From assembly GCF_013390595.1 (NCBI RefSeq), contig NZ_JACAWV010000007.1, forward strand, positions 434,001 through 498,000: 64,000 nucleotides of DNA. Reading direction: 5' to 3'. The DNA is from Rhizobium sp. RM (lineage in GTDB: Bacteria > Pseudomonadota > Alphaproteobacteria > Rhizobiales > Rhizobiaceae). Position numbers and translations under genes: made by a program. The notes below the pieces were generated by a model. That model was not told the origin of the DNA, searched no databases, and was given only the letters and a program-made list of their open reading frames with translations. Every line of letters begins with the position of its first letter. Position 1 is the stretch's first letter. Positions 26,661-35,761 of the stretch are shown here, piece after piece.

Positions 26661-27833
26661 TTACGGCCGGACGCCAAATTCGGCCGTCGCCCGTGTCCAA
26701 TGTGCAGCCTGCTCCGACAAAGTAATGCCCAGACCTGGACGATTTGGGACCAGCATTCGCCCCCCTTGGATCTCCAGCCGCTCATTGAACAGCGGATCGA
26801 GCCAGTCAAAGTGCTCCACCCACGGCTCGAGCTCGTAAGCCGCTGCCAGATGGAGATGAATCTCCATCGCAAAATGGGGGGCGAGCTGCAGTTTTTTAGC
26901 CTCCGCCAATGCACATATCTTGAGGAACTGCGTAATACCGCCGACGCGCGGTGCGTCCGGCTGAATGAAGTCCACGGCATTGTTCTGGATCAGCGAGATG
27001 TGCTCCAGCACACTCGCCAGCATTTCGCCGGTGGCAATCGGCGTATCGAGCTGCGCTGCTAGTGCCGCATGACCTTCGACGTCATAGGCATCGAGCGGCT
27101 CCTCGATCCATGTGAGGTTATAAGGCTCCATGAGCCGTCCGAAACGCATGGCGCTGGGACGATCCCATTGCTGGTTGGCATCGACCATCATCGCTGCCCG
27201 CCCGCCAATGCGCTCATGAACCGCCGCGACGCGCTTCAGGTCAACGCTCATATCCGGCTGACCAACCTTGATCTTTATGCCGCCGATGCCGGCGGCAATG
27301 GAGTGCTCGACATTCTCCAGCACTTCCTCGATCGGCGACGATAGAAAACCGCCGGAGGTGTTGTAGCATCGAACGGAGTCGCGATGCGCGCCCAGCAATT
27401 TTGCCAATGGCAGACCGGCACGCTTCGCCTTCAAATCCCACAGTGCCACGTCGAATGCCGCAATCGCCTGCACGGCCAGGCCGCTACGCCCAACCGAAGC
27501 GCCCGCCCAACATAGCTTGTTCCAGAGCTTGCCAATATCGTTAGGATCTTCACCAATCAGAACGTTGGCGATTTCCTTTGCATGTTCATATTGTCCAGGC
27601 CCGCCGGCACGTTTGGAATAGCTGAAACCGATCCCGCTATGCCCCTGCTTCGTTTCAATCTCCGCAAAGAGAAAAGCCACCTCGGTCAGAGGTTTTTGCC
27701 TGCCGGTCAGAACCTTGGCATCACTGATCGGTGTTTTCAAAGGCAGGAAGATCGATGACAGCCTGATCCAGGCAATACTGTCGCTGCCGACGCTTTGCTG
27801 CAGATGGTTTGTCTTTGCCGACTGCGTATCCAT
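26661..27833 (-). CDS. L-talarate/galactarate dehydratase (enolase superfamily)
   Basis: A 390-residue enolase-superfamily acid-sugar dehydratase. By eye it matches the Salmonella talarate/galactarate dehydratase across its length, including SDAKVLTGRQKPLTEVA, GFSYSKRAGG, AGASVGRSG, CYNTSGGF and LAPHFAMEIHLHL. Catalytic elements are the KIK motif (187-189), metal ligands Asp218, Glu244 and Glu270, and His320. It would convert galactarate or talarate to 5-keto-4-deoxyglucarate in the cytoplasm. A GAGGTGATG site precedes ATG 27833. It is divergent from a LysR gene. Confidence 0.9.
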   Translation of the reverse strand: MDTQSAKTNHLQQSVGSDSIAWIRLSSIFLPLKTPISDAKVLTGRQKPLTEVAFLFAEIETKQGHSGIGFSYSKRAGGPGQYEHAKEIANVLIGEDPNDIGKLWNKLCWAGASVGRSGLAVQAIAAFDVALWDLKAKRAGLPLAKLLGAHRDSVRCYNTSGGFLSSPIEEVLENVEHSIAAGIGGIKIKVGQPDMSVDLKRVAAVHERIGGRAAMMVDANQQWDRPSAMRFGRLMEPYNLTWIEEPLDAYDVEGHAALAAQLDTPIATGEMLASVLEHISLIQNNAVDFIQPDAPRVGGITQFLKICALAEAKKLQLAPHFAMEIHLHLAAAYELEPWVEHFDWLDPLFNERLEIQGGRMLVPNRPGLGITLSEQAAHWTRATAEFGVRP

Positions 27834-27946
27834 GTCATCACCTCGCTTCGCTCCCCACTCGGGGATCTCTTTCCTTGACTGATAGCGCCGCGATCAATTT
27901 AAGTCCAAGTTGTTTATTGTTGGATATCTATACCGGATTTGAATAG

Positions 27947-28846
27947 ATGCTGGATTTGACACAGGTTCGCTCATTTGTCGTCGTTGCAACGGAACTGAAT
28001 TTCAGCCGTGCGGCAAAACGCTTGAACATCACCCAGCCGCCACTCAGCCGGCAAATCAAGTTGCTTGAGCAGCAACTTGACGTCACTCTTTTTGAAAGAA
28101 GCAGCAGACGCGTGGTCCTGACGCCTGCCGGCATGGCATTTCTGATTGAGGCACAGAAACTTCTCGAGCTCGGCAACTCGGCGATAACGGCAACAAGAAG
28201 GATCGCGCGCGGCAACGTCGGTACGGTAAAAATCGCTTTTGTGGGCGCCACCACTTACAGCTTTCTCCCGCGCTTCATTGCTCAGGCCCGCGCCGCAGCC
28301 CCCCATATCGATCTTGAACTGGTGCAAATGGAAACGGCCGAACAGCTTCAATCCATCAATTCTGGTGAGGTTGATCTTGGGCTTTCACGCCCACTCAGCG
28401 GCAGCCATCATCTCCAGAGCCTGTGTGTCGAGCGAGAGCCCATGATGCTGGCCATCCCACGCGCACATCCGCTTGCAAGCAAACGGCGGCCTTCACTGAC
28501 ATCCCTGAGTGGCGAAGCTTTCATCATGTTTTCGCCGGCAGCGCGATATCTGCATGAGAAGCTGAACAAGGTGATGACGGAAAATGGTATCACACCCCGT
28601 ATCGTTCAAAGCATGACCCACTCACAGGCCATTCTCTCACTCGTCAGCGCTGGGATCGGCCTGGCGGTGGTCCCCGCGGGCACTCAGAACGCCTGTTTCG
28701 ACAATATTGTCTTTCGCGCGATGGACATGCGAGAGGAATGCACGGCAGAGCTTCATGCCATCTGGAGCCCAGACAATCGCAATCCCTTGCTACCGGAAAT
28801 ACGTGACATCATCGCATCTCAGATTGATCCCGGCCGGCATCCATAG
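27947..28846 (+). CDS. LysR-family transcriptional regulator
   Basis: A 299-residue regulator with an N-terminal helix-turn-helix (VVVATELNFSRAAKRLNITQ) and a BenM/CatM-like effector domain (GTVKIAFVGATTYSFLPRFI, QMETAEQL, DLGLSRP, LVSAGIGLAVVP). It is divergent from the galactarate/talarate dehydratase with a 113-base shared control region, so it probably activates that gene in response to the substrate or a product. Confidence 0.9.
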   Translation: MLDLTQVRSFVVVATELNFSRAAKRLNITQPPLSRQIKLLEQQLDVTLFERSSRRVVLTPAGMAFLIEAQKLLELGNSAITATRRIARGNVGTVKIAFVGATTYSFLPRFIAQARAAAPHIDLELVQMETAEQLQSINSGEVDLGLSRPLSGSHHLQSLCVEREPMMLAIPRAHPLASKRRPSLTSLSGEAFIMFSPAARYLHEKLNKVMTENGITPRIVQSMTHSQAILSLVSAGIGLAVVPAGTQNACFDNIVFRAMDMREECTAELHAIWSPDNRNPLLPEIRDIIASQIDPGRHP

Positions 28847-28868
28847 GCTTCAGTTTCGCAATCGAAAA

Positions 28869-28892
28869 CGCCGCGACCTGCTGGTCGCGGCG
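28869..28892. terminator. Bidirectional rho-independent terminator
   Basis: CGCCGCGACC and GGTCGCGGCG form a perfect 10-bp GC-rich stem with a TGCT loop. A run of T follows on the plus strand and AAAA precedes it, giving T residues on the minus strand. It separates the convergent LysR and chemoreceptor genes. Confidence 0.85.
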
Positions 28893-28936
28893 TGCACTTT
28901 TTGATCTGCTGGAGCTTATTCGCCCGATTGATCCGC

Positions 28937-30859
28937 TTAGAATTCCTGCCAATCGTTTGACGTGTCGAGCGCGGCGTTGCCCGAGAAGGCAGATGCAACC
29001 TTGCGCGCGAGACTACGGGCTGGAGAGGCTGCCGGTGCATCCTGCTGACCTGCCGGACGTACCGCATATTGAGAACGGGTCGAGAGCTTGAACTGCGACA
29101 GCAGAGCATTCAGCGCAGCGGCATCGCGTGCGAGGCCGTGGCTTGCTGCCGTGGATTCCTCCACCATGGCAGCGTTCTTCTGCGTGTCCTGATCCATAGC
29201 ATTGACGGCCGTGTTGATCTGCTGCAGGCCGGACGACTGTTCCTGAGCCGATTCAACGATTGCGTTCACGTGACGGTTGATCTCCTGCACCTCGGCAACA
29301 ATGCTTTCCAGCGCCACACCGGTTGCCCCGACCAGTTCCACGCCACTCTGGACCTGCTGGTTCGAATTGTTGATCAGTGCCTTGATTTCCTTGGCAGCAT
29401 TGGCGGAACGCTGGGCAAGCTCCCGAACCTCCTGAGCAACCACGGCAAAGCCTTTTCCAGCATCACCGGCGCGAGCGGCTTCAACGCCGGCATTCAGAGC
29501 AAGAAGGTTGGTCTGGAAGGCGATATCGTCGATGACACCGATGATGTTGCTGATCTCACCCGACGACTTCTCGATCTGCTCCATTGCCTTGACGGCATTC
29601 TGGACGACCTCGCCGGATTTCTCGGCACCGGCGCGGGTGCGGGTGACGAGCACGCCTGCCTCATGGGCGCGGCGAGCTGCATCCTTGACCGTCGTTGTGA
29701 TTTCTTCGAGTGCAGCGGCAGTCTCTTCGACAGACGCGGCCTGCTGTTCAGTCCGCTTGGCAAGATCATCGGCAGCGGATCGGATTTCGGACGAACCGGC
29801 CTCGATGCTGCGCGCATTTTCGGCAACCTGCTCCAGCGCCCGCTGAAGTTTGCTGGCCGACGCGTTGAAGTCGTTGCGGACGCCATCGAGAACGGCGGTA
29901 AACGGCTTCTCGATACGGTAGACGACATTGCCGTCAGAGAGATTGCTCAGGCCTTCCGCAAGGCTTTCGACAGCGAATTTGACTTCCGATGCTTCACGGG
30001 CACGCTGCTGTTCGCGCTCGATGCGCTCGCGCTCGGAAAGGCTGCGGTTGTCTTCGGCTTCGCGCTCGAGGCGGCTGCGCTCAAGGGCGTTGGTGCGGAA
30101 GATCGCGACAGCTTCGGCCATCTGACCGATTTCATCCTTGCGATCAAGGCCGACCACCTCGGCATCCGTTTCGCCGGCGGCAAGAGACACCATGCGTTCA
30201 CGCAGGCGCGCCATCGGCGCCGTAATACCCTTGTGGGCAATCGCCATTGCCAGAACGACCGCAAGACCAATGCCGAGGAGCATGCCAACGATCGCATAGA
30301 GGATCGTCGTGGAAACCTCGTCAGAAAGCCGCTTTGCACCGCTATTGAGGATTTCTGCCATTGCGCCGTTGTTGGCGCCAAATTTCGGGGAGAGATCGAC
30401 AATGGCTTGGTCAAGCTTGCTGGAGAGATCCGCAACCTTGACTTCATCGCCTGCCGTGTGCGCCGCAAGAAGGTTTTCCCCAATCGCCTTCAGACCATCG
30501 GCACCGGCGATCAATTCATCGATTGCCGCCTTGCGGCTTGGAACGATACCGGGGATTTGCGCGAGCCGGTCGCGGGCTCCGGCAATTTCCTTGGTGAAAC
30601 GGGCGGAAAGATCCTTGAATGCGGGTGATGCCGGGTCCTGCGCCAACGCACGGCTAAGCCACGTCGTCGCTGTCCACATGCCTGCGGCACCACGCGGACC
30701 GAAGGTCGCAGCATTGCTCTCATTTTGCAGGAAGTTGCCATATGCCTGATTTGCAGCACTGAAACTGTGCGTAACATACAGCAGCCCAGCAAGCGAAATC
30801 ACGCCGAGAATGGCGATTGTCATCAGAAACTTGGTCTTGATCTTTAAATTTTGCAGCAT
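28937..30859 (-). CDS. Methyl-accepting chemotaxis protein with C-terminal tether
   Basis: A 640-residue chemoreceptor. Transmembrane helices lie at about 11-30 and 185-208, flanking a roughly 155-residue periplasmic sensor that I do not recognise. A HAMP region follows, then the signalling domain with the conserved hairpin tip ([40 protein letters not shown]). The last residues SNDWQEF match the WxxF tether for CheR/CheB. It is monocistronic and convergent with the LysR gene. The ligand is unknown; position next to uptake loci suggests a nutrient. Confidence 0.93.
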   Translation of the reverse strand: MLQNLKIKTKFLMTIAILGVISLAGLLYVTHSFSAANQAYGNFLQNESNAATFGPRGAAGMWTATTWLSRALAQDPASPAFKDLSARFTKEIAGARDRLAQIPGIVPSRKAAIDELIAGADGLKAIGENLLAAHTAGDEVKVADLSSKLDQAIVDLSPKFGANNGAMAEILNSGAKRLSDEVSTTILYAIVGMLLGIGLAVVLAMAIAHKGITAPMARLRERMVSLAAGETDAEVVGLDRKDEIGQMAEAVAIFRTNALERSRLEREAEDNRSLSERERIEREQQRAREASEVKFAVESLAEGLSNLSDGNVVYRIEKPFTAVLDGVRNDFNASASKLQRALEQVAENARSIEAGSSEIRSAADDLAKRTEQQAASVEETAAALEEITTTVKDAARRAHEAGVLVTRTRAGAEKSGEVVQNAVKAMEQIEKSSGEISNIIGVIDDIAFQTNLLALNAGVEAARAGDAGKGFAVVAQEVRELAQRSANAAKEIKALINNSNQQVQSGVELVGATGVALESIVAEVQEINRHVNAIVESAQEQSSGLQQINTAVNAMDQDTQKNAAMVEESTAASHGLARDAAALNALLSQFKLSTRSQYAVRPAGQQDAPAASPARSLARKVASAFSGNAALDTSNDWQEF

Positions 30860-31251
30860 CGGAAAACCTCAGAGCGGCGCTGAAGAGACGGCACGCTTTG
30901 CAACACGTCAGGCGGGAAAGGAATGCAGGAACCGCCGCAGCAGGCGGCGCACATCATGCGCGCGAGGGACCGGGATCGATCGATATGTCCTGGCTCGGAC
31001 GCTAGGAGAATTGTGATAAGAAAATCTTACTTTTATTGCGATGCAACATGGCCTTTTCGAAAAATATCAACCTCTTACAAAATCTTGTAATGCGGCGTTC
31101 CGAACTGCTTAACTATGGAGAGAGGTCAGCACACACGTCATGTTGCAGCGCACAATAGACTGCCGTTAATTCCGCCCCGGGCCATGCTCTAGGCTCCCCC
31201 TATGCGGGCAGATTGATATGACATCAAAATCATCTTGAAGGGCACTTTTCC
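30860..31251. other. Intergenic region without a gene
   Basis: This 392-base divergent region between the chemoreceptor and the lactonase gene holds no supported ORF. The central part is AT-rich and carries the dyad at 31075-31090. Promoters for both genes must lie here, but no convincing -35/-10 pair was found by eye. Confidence 0.6.
31075..31090. promoter_or_regulatory. Dyad TTACAA-N4-TTGTAA
   Basis: A perfect inverted repeat (TTACAA, four bases, TTGTAA) in the AT-rich middle of the chemoreceptor/lactonase divergent region. It may be an operator; no cognate regulator is adjacent. Confidence 0.4.
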
Positions 31252-32295
31252 GTGGATTTTACACGCCGCAATATTTTCGCGCTATCTGCTGCTGCCGTGG
31301 CAACAGGCGTTACAACAAAGCTTGCCTCTGCACAGGCGATGCCGTTCCAACCGAACGCACGTTACCCGGACCCTGCAGTCCAGATTCTTGATCCGAGCTT
31401 TGCAAAATACCGCATCAGCTCCAGCACCCTGGAGCAAGTTGCAACAGGCGCACGCTGGCTAGAAGGACCGGTCTGGTTCGGCGATGGTCGCTATCTGCTC
31501 GTCAGCGACATCCCCAACAACCGCATCATGAAATATGATGAGGCCAACGAGACCTGGAGCGTGTTCCGCGATAACGCCAACTACACCAATGGTCATACCC
31601 GCGACAAGCAAGGTCGCCTCGTGTCCTGCGAGCATCTGACCCGTCGCGTGACGCGCACGGAATACGATGGTTCCATCACGGTGCTGGCCGACAACTTCAA
31701 CGGCAAGAAGCTGAATTCACCGAATGACATCATTTGCAAATCGGACGGTTCGCTTTGGTTCACCGATCCCCCCTTTGGCATCGGTGGTGAATGGGAAGGC
31801 GAAAAGGCGACGCCTGAGCTACCACATTCCGTTTATCGCATTTCGCCGGAAGGCAAACTGGATCTCGTCACCGATCAGTTGAAAGGCCCCAACGGCCTAG
31901 CGTTTTCGCCGGATGAAAAGAAGCTCTACATCGTCGAAGGCCGTGCAGCTCCGCATCGCATCATCTGGTCTTATGACGTCGGCAAGGATGGCGTGGAACT
32001 GTCAAACAAGACAGCTCTGGTTACGGCTGATGACAATGGCGGCCTTGATGGCATCAAGGTCGATATCGACGGCAACATCTGGTGCGGCTGGGGAACCAAT
32101 GGTGCGCCCGGTGCAAAGCCGGAAGACCTTGATGGCGTCAAGGTCTTCAACCCTGAAGGCAAGGCGATCGGCTTCATCAAGCTGCCGGAACGTTGCCCGA
32201 ACCTCGTCTTTGGCGGTGCAAAGAAGAACCGTCTTTACATGGCGAGCAGCCACTCGGTCTATGCACTCTACGTCGAGACCCGCGGCGCTGTCTGA
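31252..32295 (+). CDS. SMP-30/gluconolactonase family protein, Tat-exported
   Basis: A 347-residue beta-propeller lactonase. The N-terminus carries a twin-arginine signal (TRRNIFALSAAAVATG ending ASAQA), so the enzyme should be exported folded to the periplasm. Family motifs include GPVWFGDGRYLLVSDIPN, LNSPNDIICKSDGSLWFTDPPFG and GPNGLAFSPDEKKLYI; the acidic and Asn metal ligands are in place. The start is GTG 31252 with GAAGGG upstream. It would hydrolyse an aldonolactone produced by periplasmic sugar oxidation. It is convergent with the oxidoreductase genes. Confidence 0.88.
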   Translation: MDFTRRNIFALSAAAVATGVTTKLASAQAMPFQPNARYPDPAVQILDPSFAKYRISSSTLEQVATGARWLEGPVWFGDGRYLLVSDIPNNRIMKYDEANETWSVFRDNANYTNGHTRDKQGRLVSCEHLTRRVTRTEYDGSITVLADNFNGKKLNSPNDIICKSDGSLWFTDPPFGIGGEWEGEKATPELPHSVYRISPEGKLDLVTDQLKGPNGLAFSPDEKKLYIVEGRAAPHRIIWSYDVGKDGVELSNKTALVTADDNGGLDGIKVDIDGNIWCGWGTNGAPGAKPEDLDGVKVFNPEGKAIGFIKLPERCPNLVFGGAKKNRLYMASSHSVYALYVETRGAV

Positions 32296-32319
32296 CAGCA
32301 CGCCTGCCCATTAGAATAA

Positions 32320-32352
32320 GAAGGGCCGGTCCTGGCAAAGGACCGACCCTTC
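32320..32352. terminator. Bidirectional terminator hairpin
   Basis: GAAGGGCCGGTCC pairs with GGACCGACCCTTC, a 13-bp stem with one mismatch and a 7-base loop, in the gap between the convergent lactonase and oxidoreductase genes. Confidence 0.7.
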
Positions 32353-32387
32353 TCACGTATCGACACGGCGCCGACAGAAAGCCTGAA

Positions 32388-33371
32388 CTAAATCGCGACT
32401 TCCCTTCGTTCTCTCGACGCGACGAACGCGGCCTCTATGCAGGCAACAACATGCAGGCCATCCTGTCCGGTAACTGACAGCATCTTTCTATCTTTCACAG
32501 CGCCCAAAAAATCTTCCCATTGACGAACCAGAGCTCTGGCGCCGCCATTTTCTTCCAGAGCGTTTTCCAGCATGCGCCATTTATTGCCTTGTCCAAGCGA
32601 AACCCCCTTGAAGAAGTCGACGACAATCACGCCGTTTTCACAGATCAGTTCGTCCCCGGAAATGAAGGCGCCATTGCTGAAGCCGATGCTCGTCAACTGT
32701 CCGGCAGCCGCTCCGCCGAAATTGAGCAGCAGGAGCGCCGCGTCATCAGCCGCTTGCTGGTGAAAGGCGGTGGTCGAGATCGCGTTGACATGAGTGGCGG
32801 GGGTTGGTGCGAAAGCCAACAATCTGTCGAGCGCATGAATTCCCGCAGTAAACAGCATGCCACCACCCATTTCCGGTGAAAGATGCCATTGCCGGCGGTT
32901 TTCCTCCATCCAGAACTTGATCATGCGGCTGTGGCCAAATCGCATTGCACCCAGGCCATTTTCTTCCATTGCGCGTTTCGCAGTCAGGAACGGCAAGGTG
33001 AAGCGCATCGTGTGACCGGGCATCAAAATAACCCCGGCCCTGTCGGCCGCCTCGATGATCCTGACACAATCGACCACATTCGGGGCCAACGGCTTTTCCA
33101 CCATGAGATGCTTGCCCGCATCTGCTGCCGCAATCGCGACCTCGGCATGAAGATGATGCGGCAACGAAATGACAACAGCATCGACATCCGGATCGGCCAG
33201 CAGATCGCGCCAGTCGAGATAGGCCTTGCCGCCGAACTCTGCCGTAAATGCAGCAAGTCCTTCAGGGTCATTACGGCAAGACGCGACCAGCCGGACACCG
33301 GACAGGTGTTTCAAGGCACGCGCATGTTCTGCGCCGAAGTGACCGGCACCGATAATTCCAACCTGCAGCAT
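32388..33371 (-). CDS. Gfo/Idh/MocA oxidoreductase of the sialic acid locus, copy A
   Basis: A 327-residue dehydrogenase. The Rossmann domain opens VGIIGAGHFGAEHARALKHL and contains VEKPLAPN (catalytic lysine) and MPGHTMRF; the second domain has EMGGGMLFTAGIHALDRL with the family histidine. It starts one base after the stop of copy B and completes a leftward operon headed by nanM. That position next to sialic acid genes recalls the YjhC/NanOx enzymes that interconvert 2,7-anhydro-Neu5Ac and Neu5Ac through NAD-dependent chemistry, but sequence alone does not prove this role. Confidence 0.85.
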   Translation of the reverse strand: MLQVGIIGAGHFGAEHARALKHLSGVRLVASCRNDPEGLAAFTAEFGGKAYLDWRDLLADPDVDAVVISLPHHLHAEVAIAAADAGKHLMVEKPLAPNVVDCVRIIEAADRAGVILMPGHTMRFTLPFLTAKRAMEENGLGAMRFGHSRMIKFWMEENRRQWHLSPEMGGGMLFTAGIHALDRLLAFAPTPATHVNAISTTAFHQQAADDAALLLLNFGGAAAGQLTSIGFSNGAFISGDELICENGVIVVDFFKGVSLGQGNKWRMLENALEENGGARALVRQWEDFLGAVKDRKMLSVTGQDGLHVVACIEAAFVASRERREVAI

Positions 33372-33372
33372 C

Positions 33373-34350
33373 TTACTTTTCCCTGCCTGCAGACGCGTAG
33401 CATCTGTCGATAATGTCCATCGCGCGCCAGTGGCGCGCGAGCGTTACAGCCGGCTCGCCGCCATCGCGTAACCGCTCGATCGTTTTCGCCATCATGGCGT
33501 CGTAACGTCTGGCAACCGGCGTTGCTTGAACTTCGCGGACGCAACCGTCATCCAGCGTGACGATCTCCAGCACATCACCGCGATCACAAAGGCTCGCATT
33601 GCGCGTTGAAACACGCCATTCGAAAATCCCCCTGCTCATTGACGCAAAGGTGTATCCGGCTTCGACCATGCCGATGCTGCCATCTTCGGCACGCAGGATC
33701 ACCACGGCATAGTCTTCGACCGCTGTCCCGTGCATTTTGGGTCCGAAAGACGCACTCACGACGTCGATTTTCTGATTGCCCACCACATCGATGAACGCGT
33801 TGACACCGTGGACACCGAGATTTCGCAATGCCCCGCCGCCACTGATCGCCTCGTCCAGTACCCATGCACAACCGTCGTCGACATATCGCTGAGGAGGACC
33901 GTTGATCAGGCGGAAATGGGAATGGGAAACCGGTCCAAGTCGCCCGTCTTCCTTCAGCTTTCGGAACTCTTCAAGAAGCGGGCTGTAGCTGTGCGCCAGC
34001 GCGACAGCGACAAAAGCGCCAGTCTCCTCCGCCAGATCGACAATCGGTTTCAAAACCTGTCCCGAAACGCCAACAGGTTTTTCAATCAGGATCGGCATTT
34101 TGATGGCAATCATTTGCCGGGCAAGATCTGCCATTTCGAAAGGCTTGCCCATGACGACAGCCAGATCGGGTTCCTGTTGCAGCGCCTCTTCAATGCTGCT
34201 GACGACCTTTGCACCGTAGGTATCCGCAAATCTCTCCGCTTTCGCAACGTCCGCATCCCATGCCGTCAAAATCTCCGCACCGGATGCCCGCGCAGATTCC
34301 GCATGCATCGCTGCATGCCAATGTCCCACCCCAAAGAAGGCCAGCTTCAT
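33373..34350 (-). CDS. Gfo/Idh/MocA oxidoreductase of the sialic acid locus, copy B
   Basis: A 325-residue dehydrogenase, distant from copy A. It opens MKLAFFGVGHWHAAMHAESA, carries IEKPVGVSG with the catalytic lysine, and has GGGALRNLGVHGVNAFIDVV in the second domain. ATG 34350 was chosen over the TTG four codons upstream. It lies 67 bases after nanM in the same direction. Two unlike members side by side suggest successive or alternative oxidations of a sialic acid derivative, or a two-subunit enzyme. Confidence 0.85.
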   Translation of the reverse strand: MKLAFFGVGHWHAAMHAESARASGAEILTAWDADVAKAERFADTYGAKVVSSIEEALQQEPDLAVVMGKPFEMADLARQMIAIKMPILIEKPVGVSGQVLKPIVDLAEETGAFVAVALAHSYSPLLEEFRKLKEDGRLGPVSHSHFRLINGPPQRYVDDGCAWVLDEAISGGGALRNLGVHGVNAFIDVVGNQKIDVVSASFGPKMHGTAVEDYAVVILRAEDGSIGMVEAGYTFASMSRGIFEWRVSTRNASLCDRGDVLEIVTLDDGCVREVQATPVARRYDAMMAKTIERLRDGGEPAVTLARHWRAMDIIDRCYASAGREK

Positions 34351-34417
34351 CGTTCCGTCCAATTTGCTGTTGATATCTGTCGTTCAGATTGATTGTTATC
34401 GTCTGCCAAGACCCGTT

Positions 34418-35548
34418 TCAGACGTTGACAACAAAGACTTCTGCGCGCGCATTGCCTGTACAATCCTCACCGCCGACGATCAGCATTCCGTCGGGCACGG
34501 AAAAAGAAATGCCGTAAGCGAGGCCATGCGGGAGTTTTCCAACTTCACGCCAGTCCTTGCCGTCAAATGCGTAGATTTCGTCACGCCAGCTTTTGGTGAG
34601 GCCTTCATGCGCATACCAGTTGCCGGCATCGGCGTTTACGCGAGCGCCCTTGAAGTTGACGCCACCGGCAACCAGAATCTGCTTTCCGACATAACCGGCA
34701 AAAGCGCCGCCCAATCCCTCCTGCACCTCGTCCGAGGCTGGCTTCGGCAGATCTGTCAGTTGTCGCCAGTCGCACAGGTTTTCTTTGAAACACACGCTCT
34801 TGACCGCTGCCGTTCGCAAACCCGGTTTCACCTCGCCGCTGACGAGGATAAAATCATCCTGCCCGATCGTCACCGCTGCGCTGTCGCAGTTCGGCGGAAA
34901 CGGATTTTGCCCAAGCAAACCCCAGCAATTCGTCCTGGGATCATAGGAAAGCACGTCACCGTTCCAGCGATACTCGTCCGGCGCCATGCTCATGTAGCTG
35001 CGTACAAGTCGATCAAATTCCAGCGGGTTCGTGTCCTTGTCCAGAACCGAGAGGTCAGCGAGATATCGGTCGAAAAGCTGCTTGTTGTATCCGCCGACAA
35101 TGGCAATGCGGCCGTCAGACAGTGATAGCGCTTTTGCACCAGATAGACCGACCGGTGTGCGCGTTTCCACTCTGCTCCAGCTATCGTCTGCAGGGTCGTA
35201 GATATGAACGCAGTCGAAGATGATTGCGGACTTGGCGCCCGGCGTCTCCTTTCCATTGCCGCTGAATACGAAAATCCTGCCGCCACTTGCCGCAGCAGCC
35301 GCACCGTTTGTCGGCGCACCGGGAAAGGGGGCTCGCCCTTTCCACCCTGCTTCAGGATTTTTCAGATCAAGTGAATAGAGATCTCGACCTGCTGAACCAA
35401 GACCGACATAGGCGACGTCGTCAAACTGAACACCAATTCCACCTTTGACCGCCACGGGTAGATCCGGCCATTTCCCTGAAGTGTGCGACGCGGTCAGTTG
35501 TGGGGTTTCTTCCGGCGCGGATTTCGTATCCGGTAACACTGCTCTCAT
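34418..35548 (-). CDS. nanM: N-acetylneuraminate epimerase (mutarotase) NanM, kelch beta-propeller
   Basis: A 376-residue kelch-repeat protein that matches E. coli NanM across its length: the [10 protein letters not shown] strand, [59 protein letters not shown] and LIVGGEDC. NanM speeds conversion of alpha- to beta-N-acetylneuraminate, the form used by transporters and lyase. ATG 35548 has GAGGA upstream; a frame open to 35674 adds no signal sequence. Unlike the periplasmic E. coli protein, no export signal is visible, so it may act in the cytoplasm. It is divergent from the sialic acid regulator and importer. Confidence 0.85.
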   Translation of the reverse strand: MRAVLPDTKSAPEETPQLTASHTSGKWPDLPVAVKGGIGVQFDDVAYVGLGSAGRDLYSLDLKNPEAGWKGRAPFPGAPTNGAAAAASGGRIFVFSGNGKETPGAKSAIIFDCVHIYDPADDSWSRVETRTPVGLSGAKALSLSDGRIAIVGGYNKQLFDRYLADLSVLDKDTNPLEFDRLVRSYMSMAPDEYRWNGDVLSYDPRTNCWGLLGQNPFPPNCDSAAVTIGQDDFILVSGEVKPGLRTAAVKSVCFKENLCDWRQLTDLPKPASDEVQEGLGGAFAGYVGKQILVAGGVNFKGARVNADAGNWYAHEGLTKSWRDEIYAFDGKDWREVGKLPHGLAYGISFSVPDGMLIVGGEDCTGNARAEVFVVNV

Positions 35549-35673
35549 CGCGTCCTCTTGCTGCTGCTTTGCTTCAAATATCGATTTGCCACGGTGGAAA
35601 TCACTCAGATCCCAACCGCACTCGAGGAAGCCCCTTGGGATAGAGGTTTCGCTCCGCCGACAATAGAGACCCA

Positions 35674-35706
35674 ATATCCTGTTGACAGATATCCTACAAG
35701 TGGATA
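35674..35706. promoter_or_regulatory. Repeated ATATCC/GGATA operator elements
   Basis: ATATCC occurs at 35674-35679 and again at 35689-35694 (15-bp spacing), and GGATA at 35702-35706 forms a dyad TATCC-N7-GGATA with the second copy. On the minus strand these read GGATAT repeats, close to the GGTATA repeats bound by E. coli NanR, which is also a FadR-type GntR protein. They overlap the predicted promoter. Confidence 0.55.
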
Positions 35707-35708
35707 AT
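35682..35708 (+). promoter_or_regulatory. Promoter of the sialic acid regulator/importer operon
   Basis: A perfect TTGACA (35682-35687) is followed after 15 bases by GATAAT (35703-35708, five of six matches to TATAAT). The start codon of the GntR gene is 53 bases downstream. Confidence 0.55.
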
Positions 35709-35761
35709 TAACGAGCAACGGGTAGGTTTCAGCCGAAGCCAACCAACCCTGGAGACAGACG

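Noticed and set aside
29069..30628. A 519-codon plus-strand ORF antisense to the chemoreceptor gene
   Set aside because: It is a GC-driven mirror frame of an unambiguous chemoreceptor; the translation has no recognisable domain.
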